DNA of 5,673 nucleotides. It comes from Candidatus Syntropharchaeum sp. (GTDB lineage: Archaea; Halobacteriota; Syntropharchaeia; Alkanophagales; Methanospirareceae). Below, in pieces: positions 1 through 5,673 of the stretch; within the stretch, counting starts at the first letter, position 1; every line of letters begins with the position of its first letter. The translations under genes and the position numbers were made by a program. The notes beneath the pieces were generated by a model that worked only from the letters and a program-made list of their open reading frames with translations, made no database searches and was not told where the DNA came from. Location of the stretch: the NCBI GenBank assembly GCA_016782355.1, contig JADHYP010000092.1:1-5673 (forward strand), written 5' to 3'.

Positions 1-1
1 T

Positions 2-1846
2 CAGGAGTTGATAAAGAGTGATATAAAGGAGCTGGGACTGAACAGAGTGGTTGTTGCCTCCTGCTCTCCGAGGATGCACGAGCCTACATTCAGAAATGCA
101 TGTGAAGATGCGGGTTTGAATCCATATTGTTTTGAGATGGCGAACATAAGAGAACAGTGTGCCTGGGTTCATTCTGGCGAAGAAGCGACGGAGAAGGCAA
201 AAGATTTAGTGGCTTCGGCAGTCAGTAAAGCGGCATTGTTAGAGCCTTTAGCGAAAAAAAAGGTCGGTGTTATACCAGGAGCACTGGTGATAGGAGGTGG
301 CGTAGCAGGAATCTATGCCGCTTTGGAGATTGCGGATAAAGGATTTGAAACGTATTTAGTGGAGAAGGAGCCTTCGATTGGTGGACGGATGGCTCAACTC
401 GATAAGACGTTCCCGACCCTGGATTGCGCTGCCTGCATTCTCACGCCGAAGATGGTGGAAGTGGAAAGACACAAGAATGTCCAGTTGCTCACGTATTCGG
501 AGGTAAAAGAAGTAAATGGATTCATAGGGAACTATAAGGTGAAGATAAGGAAGAGACCTCGTTACGTGGATGAGGATAAATGCACGGGCTGTGGTGAATG
601 TGCAAATGCGTGTCTGCTTCGTGGAAGAGTGGCAAATGAATTTGACGAAGGATTAGCGAAACGGGCTGCGATATACGTTCCTTTTCCACAGGCAGTTCCA
701 CTGATATACACCGTAGATGCAAATAGCTGTCTATATATAACGAAAGGAAAATGTGGGAAATATCCAGCGTGTAAAGAAGCGTGCCTGGCAGATGCGATTG
801 ATTTCGAGCAGAAAGAGGAAGAGATAGAAATAGAAGTAGGGACGATTGTGGTTGCAACTGGATACGAGTTACTTGACCTATCAGAAAAACCGGCGTATGG
901 CTATAAATACGATGAGGTTGTAACCGGATTGGAATTTGAAAGGCTTTCGGTTGCTTCGGGACCCACAGGTGGGAAGATTCTAATAAACGGAAAGGAGCCG
1001 AAAGAAGTGGTTTTTCTCTGTTGTGTGGGTTCTCGTTCTCATGAGGAGGGGGAACATGAATACTGCTCTCGTGTGTGCTGCATGTATATGGCGAAACAGG
1101 CGCATCTGGTAAGAGATAAAATTCACGATTCGAGCGTGAAAGTAATATACAATGACGTAAGAGCGTATGGAAAAGGGTTCGAGGAGTTTTATAATAGAGC
1201 GAGGGCGGAGGGAGTGGAATACATAAGAAAAGAGCTTGAGAGCCCACTGGAGGTGATAAAAAGGAGCGAAGGGGATGATAAAGTAGTGGTAAGAACGATA
1301 AGCGAAGGCGAGGAGGTGGAAATAGAAGCGGATTTGGTGGTCATGGCTAATGCAATCGTGGCAAGAAAGGACGCAGATGAACTTGCGAAACTATTGAAAA
1401 TATCGAGGAGTGCAGATGGTTTTTTCTTAGAGGCGCATCCCAAGCTCCGTCCCTTAGATACGTTCACCGATGGTATTTTCATCGCGGGATGCTGTCAATC
1501 ACCAAAAGACATTCCTGATAGCGTTGCACAGGCGGTTGGCGCGGCAATCAGAGCTTCGATACCTTTAATGATGGGCGAAGTGGAGATAGAACCGCTTGTG
1601 GCAATTATAAATGAAGACGTTTGCGTGGGGTGTAGAACGTGTGAAGAAATCTGCCCTTTCGGGGCTCTTTCCCTCGAAGCGGGTGTGATGAGCGTGAATG
1701 AAGTAATATGTAAAGGATGTGGTTCCTGCGGGTCTGCATGTCCATCCGGGGCAATTTCAATGGTGCACTTCAAAGACGAGCAGATATTTGCACAGATGGA
1801 TAGTTTGTTAAGCGGAGGGGGGGTTAAAAGTGTTAAAAGGGAGTAG
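2..1846 (+). CDS. hdrA: HdrA-family heterodisulfide reductase subunit A, first copy (5'-partial)
   Basis: This is the FAD- and iron-sulfur-containing HdrA subunit, which in Hdr complexes splits electron pairs between a low-potential acceptor such as ferredoxin and the HdrBC disulfide-reducing branch in the cytoplasm. The frame is open to the left edge. Its first residues (QE) match Q48-E49 of the second HdrA in this window, so about 47 residues are missing; the TTG at 8 is not the start. Visible in order: the CSPRMHEPTFR block and following conserved cysteines (about 59-163); a GGGVAG dinucleotide-binding loop (293-310); the DCAAC motif near 424; an inserted ferredoxin domain with cysteines at 581, 590, 599, 611 and 728, 752, 770, 782; CVGSR and YCSRVCC motifs (about 1022-1082); and a C-terminal ferredoxin with two CxxCxxCxxxC sets (from 1622 and 1709). 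Oddities are a stretched second inserted cluster motif, leucine instead of proline after it and after the first, and ANA (1346-1354) where the second copy has ATG. Family assignment is firm; the partner proteins and physiological direction are inferred. Confidence 0.93.
   Translation, partial: QELIKSDIKELGLNRVVVASCSPRMHEPTFRNACEDAGLNPYCFEMANIREQCAWVHSGEEATEKAKDLVASAVSKAALLEPLAKKKVGVIPGALVIGGGVAGIYAALEIADKGFETYLVEKEPSIGGRMAQLDKTFPTLDCAACILTPKMVEVERHKNVQLLTYSEVKEVNGFIGNYKVKIRKRPRYVDEDKCTGCGECANACLLRGRVANEFDEGLAKRAAIYVPFPQAVPLIYTVDANSCLYITKGKCGKYPACKEACLADAIDFEQKEEEIEIEVGTIVVATGYELLDLSEKPAYGYKYDEVVTGLEFERLSVASGPTGGKILINGKEPKEVVFLCCVGSRSHEEGEHEYCSRVCCMYMAKQAHLVRDKIHDSSVKVIYNDVRAYGKGFEEFYNRARAEGVEYIRKELESPLEVIKRSEGDDKVVVRTISEGEEVEIEADLVVMANAIVARKDADELAKLLKISRSADGFFLEAHPKLRPLDTFTDGIFIAGCCQSPKDIPDSVAQAVGAAIRASIPLMMGEVEIEPLVAIINEDVCVGCRTCEEICPFGALSLEAGVMSVNEVICKGCGSCGSACPSGAISMVHFKDEQIFAQMDSLLSGGGVKSVKRE
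1466..1533 (+). repeat. Near-identical DNA block shared by the two hdrA genes (copy 1)
   Basis: This 68-base stretch matches 4433-4500 with only four mismatches by direct reading. It encodes the conserved TDGIFIAGCCQ and PKDIPDSVAQA segment. Two of the mismatches are synonymous and two together give a Ser/Ala change. It is a paralogous coding repeat, not a mobile element. Confidence 0.75.
1814..1823 (+). promoter_or_regulatory. Ribosome binding site and G7 run before the FrhB-like gene
   Basis: The purine block GGAGGGGGGG lies inside the last codons of the first hdrA. Its GGAGG part (1814-1818) matches the archaeal Shine-Dalgarno core and supports the GTG start at 1830, with about 11 bases of spacing from the GGAGG end, slightly long. 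No ATG in the correct frame lies nearby. The seven consecutive G residues (1817-1823) are also a possible slippage site, discussed in the findings. Confidence 0.6.
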
Positions 1847-2855
1847 CAAAGGATTTGAAGGACTAAAGGCAGAGATAATCGAGAAGAATCTGTGTTCGTA
1901 CTGTGGAGCTTGCGTTTCCTTCTGTGAGCATCTCGAACTTGGACCTGAGTCCCCAATATTAAAAGAAGAGTGCTCGCTCGATAAAGAAGGAGTGCTGAAG
2001 TGCAGCGAGAATGGGACTTGCTATGATGTGTGCCCGATGACGGAAACGGATATAGAGGGCTTAGAGAGGGAGTTTTTGGATTCTGAAGGCATGAGAGATG
2101 AGCGTCTGGGCATCTACAAGAAGTTAATTGCCGGAAAAACACAAATAGAAGGGCAGGATGGCGGGGTAGTTACTTCTATGCTGGTCGCAGGCGTGGAAAA
2201 AAAGCTATTTGATTGCGTTATCGTGGCAGAACGGATAGAAGGCTATAATGCCGTTCCAGAGATAGCCGAGGACGTAGAGGAGATAAAAAAAGCAAAAGGG
2301 ACAAAGTATGTGCAATGCCCCATGGTATCGAAGATAGGGGAAGCGGTGAAAAGCGGAAAAAGAAGAATTGCGATTGTCGGGACACCCTGCGAGATAAGAG
2401 CAGTTCGGAAAATACAGTCTGTTTTGCTAAAGGAAGTCCCACAGGTAGAGATTACCGCCATTGGACTTTTCTGTTTCGAGAGTTTTTACCACGATAAGTT
2501 CGTAAGCAAGACGAAAGAGTTATTGAGAATTGACCCTTCCTCGGCGAGTAAAATACAGATAGCAAAGGGTGAATGTGTGGTTACGGTGAATGAGAAGCGT
2601 TATAAAACAAAAATAGCCAATCTGGAAGAGATGGTGCGGGGCAGTTGTCACTATTGCGATGACGTTACCGCGAGGCTTGCGGATGTTTCTGTCGGGTCGG
2701 TAGGCAGTGCCGAGGGGTATAGCACCGTAATCGTCAGGTCTGAGAGGGGAGAGCAGCTTCTGGATATGATTGAATTCGCCATAGGCGAGGTCAATAAAGA
2801 GGAAATCAGTAAGATAGTGCGGTTTAAAAAGGCGAAGGTTAAGGATAGAACATGA
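1830..2855 (+). CDS. FrhB/FdhB/FpoF-family F420-linked flavo-iron-sulfur protein
   Basis: This is a 341-residue member of the coenzyme F420 hydrogenase/dehydrogenase beta-subunit family. Characterised members use FAD and [4Fe-4S] clusters to move electrons between F420/F420H2 and a partner complex. The N-terminal ferredoxin-like part has C22, C25, C28, C32 and then C48, C58, C64, C68 (ending in a GTCYDVCP motif), enough for up to two clusters. The FrhB core follows with GQDGGVVT (108-115), VGTPCE (183-188, C187), a GLFCFES segment, C273 and C276 before ADVSVGSVG, and TVIVRSERG. The length resembles FpoF-type proteins with an added N-terminal cluster region more than the shorter FrhB, about 280 residues. 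The GTG start is supported by the upstream GGAGG. It overlaps the first hdrA by 17 bases and ends in an ATGA overlap with the second, so it probably delivers F420H2 electrons to these HdrA subunits. Relatives in this family can use other electron donors, so F420 itself is inferred and I give no gene symbol. Confidence 0.9.
   Translation: MLKGSSKGFEGLKAEIIEKNLCSYCGACVSFCEHLELGPESPILKEECSLDKEGVLKCSENGTCYDVCPMTETDIEGLEREFLDSEGMRDERLGIYKKLIAGKTQIEGQDGGVVTSMLVAGVEKKLFDCVIVAERIEGYNAVPEIAEDVEEIKKAKGTKYVQCPMVSKIGEAVKSGKRRIAIVGTPCEIRAVRKIQSVLLKEVPQVEITAIGLFCFESFYHDKFVSKTKELLRIDPSSASKIQIAKGECVVTVNEKRYKTKIANLEEMVRGSCHYCDDVTARLADVSVGSVGSAEGYSTVIVRSERGEQLLDMIEFAIGEVNKEEISKIVRFKKAKVKDRT
2852..2855 (+). other. 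ATGA stop/start overlap
   Basis: The ATG of the second hdrA (2852-2854) overlaps the TGA of the FrhB-like gene (2853-2855). Such junctions usually indicate coupled translation by terminating ribosomes. Upstream I see only weak purine-rich sequence (around 2831-2848) and no strong GGAGG, which fits dependence on coupling. Confidence 0.8.
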
Positions 2856-4825
2856 AAATAGGCGTTTATATATGCCATTGTGGAACGAACGTAGCAGCAA
2901 CGGTGGACGTGAAGGAAGTAGTGAAGTTTGCGAAGAATCTACCTGACGTTGCTATATCACGAGATTACGTTTATATGTGCTCTGACCCTGGCCAGGAGAC
3001 GATAAAAAAAGACATTTTGGATGCGAGGCTGGATAGGGTGGTTGTTGCTTCTTGCTCGCCGAGAATGCACGAGCCTACTTTCAGAAAAACGTGTGAGGAA
3101 GCGGGATTGAATGCCTATTGCATGGAAATGGCAAATATAAGAGAGCAATGCAGTTGGGTTCATTTGGACAGGGAAAAGGCAACAGAGAAAGCAAAGGAAC
3201 TGGTGGCGAGTGCAGTTGCAAAAGCATCTTTATTAGAAGCTTTAGAGCCGATGCACGTGGGTGTAACGCCTTCTGCATTGGTAATAGGCGGAGGGATAGC
3301 GGGGATTCAAAGTGCAATGGATATTGCAGATGCAGGTTTTCAGGTGTATTTGGTAGAAAGGGAGCCGTCAATCGGGGGGCACATGGCACAACTTGATAAA
3401 ACTTTCCCTACCTTAGATTGCTCTGCCTGCGTGCTCACACCGAAGATGGTGGACGTGGCTCGCCATAAGAACATCGAGCTGATTACTTATGCGGGGGTCG
3501 AGACCGTAGATGGCTACATAGGGAATTTCAGGGTGGTGGTGAGGAAGAAAGCAAGGTATGTAGATGAAGAAAAGTGCACGGGATGTGGAGACTGTGCGAA
3601 GGTGTGTCCCGTGATAATTTCTAATGAGTTTGACATGGATATAGGAGCGAGAAAATCGGCTTATGTCCCGTTCCCACAAGCCGTTCCTTTAGTATATACG
3701 CTTGAACGTGCAAAATGTATGAAATGTGGACTGTGCGAAGTAGTATGTGAGCCGGGAGCAATAAATTTTGAAGATAAGGATGAGGAAATAGAGTTAGAAG
3801 TAGGGGCAATCGTTGTGGCGACGGGTTATGATTTGTTTGACGCTTCTTTAGAGCCGAATTACGGGTATGAGTATGACGAAGTGATAACGGGTTTGGAATT
3901 CGAGAGACTTTGCAACGCTTCGGGTCCGACATTTGGGAAGATAGAAATAAATGGTAAGGAGCCGAAAGAGGTAGTTTTTATAAGTTGCGTCGGGTCGAGG
4001 GAGAAAGAGGTAGAAGGAGGAAAAGGGAATGAATATTGCTCCAGGGTCTGCTGCATGTATATAGCGAAACAGGCGCATTTGGTGACGGAGCATATACCGG
4101 ATGCAAATGTAACAGTGTTCTATACGGACGTTCGAGCGTTTGGTAAAGGATTTGAGGAATTCTACTGGCGAGTGAAGGAAGAAGGCGTGAATTACATAAG
4201 AAGAGAGTTGGCAGACGAGATAAAAGTAGAAAAGGAAGCAAATGGGAAATTGAAAGTGAAGACGATAAGTGAAGGTCACATCGTGGAGAAGGAAGCAGAC
4301 CTCGTAGTGCTCGCAACCGGGTTCGTTCCCCGGAAGGACGTCCTTGATATGGTGAGAAAGTTGAAGATAATGCAAAGTGGAGATAAATTCTTCCTTGAGG
4401 CGCATCCCAAACTTCGACCAATGGATACGCTTACCGATGGTATTTTCATTGCGGGATGCTGTCAAGCGCCAAAAGACATTCCGGATAGCGTTGCACAGGC
4501 ATCGGCAGCGGCATCGCGGGTTTGCAGTATCTTATCCCGGGACTTTATAGAAGTGGAGCCGATAATCGCGGAAGTGAACGAAGCGGTTTGCATCGGCTGT
4601 GGTTCTTGCGAGGAAGTTTGTCCCTTTGGAGCGATAGAGTTAAGAGAAGAGACGATGGAGTTTGAGGAACTCGTGTTACGAACGAGGAAATCGAATGTGA
4701 ACCCGGCGCTCTGTAAAGGTTGTGGCGCTTGCATTCCCGAATGCCCAGTCGGTGCGATGACACAAAAGCAATTCACGTCTGCGCAGATAGAGGCGATGCT
4801 GAGGAAGGTTGGCGTTACGGCATGA
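2852..4825 (+). CDS. hdrA: HdrA-family heterodisulfide reductase subunit A, second copy (complete)
   Basis: This is a full-length, 657-residue HdrA, typical in size for the methanogen protein. The N-terminal domain begins with a CHCG motif (C8, C10), followed by C43-S44 and the CSPRMHEPTFR block (from C68) with C81, C90 and C100. The thioredoxin-reductase-like FAD domain has GGGIAG (146-151), DCSAC, a VVATGY motif, CVGSR, YCSRVCC and a second ATG motif (4313-4321). The inserted ferredoxin domain carries two regular sets, C242/245/248/252 and C289/292/295/299. The C-terminal ferredoxin has C580/583/586/590 and C621/624/627/631, separated by a linker about 13 residues longer than in the first copy. 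Every expected cluster and flavin motif is present, so this copy looks fully competent for FAD-based electron bifurcation or confurcation. It is a clear paralogue of the upstream HdrA; I count 44 identical of 57 residues in the CSPRMHEP region. It begins at an ATGA overlap with the FrhB-like gene. No HdrB or HdrC follows. Confidence 0.95.
   Translation: MKIGVYICHCGTNVAATVDVKEVVKFAKNLPDVAISRDYVYMCSDPGQETIKKDILDARLDRVVVASCSPRMHEPTFRKTCEEAGLNAYCMEMANIREQCSWVHLDREKATEKAKELVASAVAKASLLEALEPMHVGVTPSALVIGGGIAGIQSAMDIADAGFQVYLVEREPSIGGHMAQLDKTFPTLDCSACVLTPKMVDVARHKNIELITYAGVETVDGYIGNFRVVVRKKARYVDEEKCTGCGDCAKVCPVIISNEFDMDIGARKSAYVPFPQAVPLVYTLERAKCMKCGLCEVVCEPGAINFEDKDEEIELEVGAIVVATGYDLFDASLEPNYGYEYDEVITGLEFERLCNASGPTFGKIEINGKEPKEVVFISCVGSREKEVEGGKGNEYCSRVCCMYIAKQAHLVTEHIPDANVTVFYTDVRAFGKGFEEFYWRVKEEGVNYIRRELADEIKVEKEANGKLKVKTISEGHIVEKEADLVVLATGFVPRKDVLDMVRKLKIMQSGDKFFLEAHPKLRPMDTLTDGIFIAGCCQAPKDIPDSVAQASAAASRVCSILSRDFIEVEPIIAEVNEAVCIGCGSCEEVCPFGAIELREETMEFEELVLRTRKSNVNPALCKGCGACIPECPVGAMTQKQFTSAQIEAMLRKVGVTA
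4433..4500 (+). repeat. Near-identical DNA block shared by the two hdrA genes (copy 2)
   Basis: This is the partner of the block at 1466-1533, in the same orientation about 3 kb downstream and in the equivalent part of the second hdrA. The two genes are clearly more diverged than this over much of their length, so the block could support recombination or gene conversion between them. Confidence 0.75.
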
Positions 4826-4844
4826 AAGAGGAGAAGGCGGTCAG

Positions 4845-4852
4845 TTTTATAC
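4845..4852 (+). promoter_or_regulatory. Possible archaeal TATA box for thrC
   Basis: The sequence TTTTATAC in the gap between the second hdrA and thrC resembles an archaeal TATA element and would place a transcript start near 4875, about 43 bases before the ATG. A competing candidate is TTTATTAA at 4884-4891, which would give a nearly leaderless transcript. Neither has a convincing purine-rich BRE upstream. thrC may instead be read through from the redox genes. Confidence 0.25.
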
Positions 4853-4906
4853 GGAAGACGACACCTGCAACCGGGTTGACATCTTTATTAACACGGGGGA
4901 TATTAT

Positions 4907-4910
4907 AGGA
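4907..4910 (+). promoter_or_regulatory. Weak ribosome binding site for thrC
   Basis: AGGA lies seven bases before the ATG at 4918, a normal spacing for a Shine-Dalgarno element though only four bases match. It supports that ATG, as does the zinc-ribbon cysteine pair that begins at residue 8. Confidence 0.45.
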
Positions 4911-4917
4911 TTTTACC

Positions 4918-5673
4918 ATGCGAGAATACGAAGTGAAATGCATAAGATGCGGTGCACGCTTCTCCAGGGAAGACGTAGTATATACGTGCAGAAAGTGCGA
5001 TGGCTTGCTGGATATAAAATACGATTATTCGGAAATAGGTGCGGAACGAGTGGTTAAAGCGAAAGGAGAGGGCGTGTGGAAATATCGTGTTTTATTGCCT
5101 TTCGATGAACAAGAAACAAAGCCTATAACGATAAATGAGGGGAATACGCCTCTGTACAGGTGTGATAGACTTGCAAAATCCATTGGCATTGATGATTTAT
5201 GGGTGAAACACGAAGGACTGAACCCTTCCGGTTCGTTTAAAGACCGGGGAATGACCGTAGGAGTAACGAAAGCGGTGGAATTGGGTGTGAAAGGCGTGGC
5301 ATGTGCATCTACGGGTAATACTTCCGCATCGCTTGCTATTTTTGCGGCAAAAGCCGGTATTCCTTGCTACGTCCTGCTGCCAAAGGGTAAAGTAGCGTTA
5401 GGGAAAGTAGCACAGGCGATGATGCACGGTGCAAAGGTATTCTCGCTAAAAGGTAATTTCGACGATGCTTTACGAGTCGTTCGCGTGTTATGCGAGGAAG
5501 AGAAGCTTTACTTGTTGAATTCCGTGAATCCGTACCGGTTGGAAGGTCAGAAGACAATAGCGTTTGAAGTTACGGAAAAACTCGACTGGGAAGTTCCGGA
5601 TAGGGTTATTCTGCCAGTAGGGAATGCAGGGAACATAAGTGCGATTTTTAAAGGTTTTTCGGAGTTGAAGACA
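4918..5673 (+). CDS. thrC: Threonine synthase (3'-partial)
   Basis: This PLP-dependent enzyme converts O-phospho-L-homoserine to L-threonine, the last step of threonine synthesis, in the cytoplasm. The 252 codons present run open to the right edge; archaeal-type enzymes are about 400 residues, so roughly the last third is missing. An N-terminal zinc ribbon has C8-x2-C11 and C24-x2-C27. Then come the NEGNTPL segment, NPSGSFKDRG with the PLP-binding Lys108, the STGNTSAS motif (131-138) that contacts substrate and cofactor, and VGNAGNISA near the end of the window, the PLP-phosphate-binding type of loop. The ATG at 4918 has AGGA seven bases upstream. It follows the second hdrA by 92 bases on the same strand and may have its own promoter. 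Cysteate synthase, a close homologue used for coenzyme M synthesis in some methanogens, is the main alternative; the motifs seen favour threonine synthase, but the missing C-terminus would help to decide. Confidence 0.92.
   Translation, partial: MREYEVKCIRCGARFSREDVVYTCRKCDGLLDIKYDYSEIGAERVVKAKGEGVWKYRVLLPFDEQETKPITINEGNTPLYRCDRLAKSIGIDDLWVKHEGLNPSGSFKDRGMTVGVTKAVELGVKGVACASTGNTSASLAIFAAKAGIPCYVLLPKGKVALGKVAQAMMHGAKVFSLKGNFDDALRVVRVLCEEEKLYLLNSVNPYRLEGQKTIAFEVTEKLDWEVPDRVILPVGNAGNISAIFKGFSELKT

Noticed and set aside
8..10. TTG at position 8 as the start of the first HdrA
   Set aside because: The frame stays open to the window edge, and the residues before the TTG align with the second HdrA at Q48-E49. 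The protein simply begins outside the window.
581..790. First HdrA as a decaying pseudogene because of its odd motifs
   Set aside because: The frame is intact throughout, all cluster cysteines visible in the window are kept, and the gene is tightly coupled to its neighbour. This looks like specialisation rather than decay.
522..1247. Long minus-strand open frame of 241 codons opposite the first hdrA
   Set aside because: It lies wholly antisense to a well-supported HdrA coding region, has low-complexity Ser/Leu/Pro/His-rich content, and shows no family motif. The same holds for the other minus-strand frames, for example 1495-2142 and 3848-4465.
4826..4917. Terminator or riboswitch between the second hdrA and thrC
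   Set aside because: I found no convincing hairpin followed by a T-run and no recognisable RNA motif in these 92 bases; only weak TATA-like words are present.
4809..5057. Plus-strand frame of 82 codons across the hdrA-thrC gap
   Set aside because: It runs out of frame through the well-supported start of thrC, including its zinc-ribbon codons, and has no recognisable domain.

Overview
The window reads as archaeal DNA, most likely from a methanogen or an anaerobic methane/alkane-oxidising relative. This rests on the gene content: heterodisulfide reductase HdrA and an F420-type FrhB/FdhB/FpoF subunit. It also fits the frequent AGA/AGG and ATA codons, the overlapping gene junctions, and a threonine synthase with an N-terminal zinc ribbon. 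An ANME-1/Syntrophoarchaeia-like source is plausible but is only inference. No phylogenetic marker is present.

All four genes lie on the + strand. Positions 2-1846 hold an HdrA flavo-iron-sulfur protein cut by the left window edge (about 47 N-terminal residues missing). Positions 1830-2855 hold an FrhB/FpoF/FdhB-family protein that begins inside the end of the first hdrA (17-base overlap). Positions 2852-4825 hold a second, complete HdrA, joined to the previous gene by an ATGA stop/start overlap. After a 92-base gap, 4918-5673 is the first 252 codons of threonine synthase, cut by the right window edge.

The three redox genes are almost certainly one translationally coupled unit. HdrA carries the electron-bifurcating FAD and a chain of [4Fe-4S] clusters; FrhB-family proteins carry FAD and iron-sulfur clusters and exchange electrons with F420/F420H2. 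Two divergent HdrA copies around an FrhB-type subunit suggest a cytosolic F420-linked Hdr-type bifurcation/confurcation complex, possibly with two non-identical HdrA subunits. No hdrB, hdrC, mvhD or hydrogenase gene is visible, so the heterodisulfide-reducing partners must lie upstream or elsewhere, or the complex acts on something else. Threonine synthase is an ordinary amino-acid gene with no evident link to the redox unit.

The points most worth a second look are the HdrA-FrhB-HdrA arrangement, the altered cysteine spacing in the first HdrA, a G7 run at the hdrA/frhB overlap that could allow a frameshift fusion, and near-identical DNA blocks shared by the two hdrA genes. I saw no tRNA, rRNA, CRISPR array, mobile element or origin.
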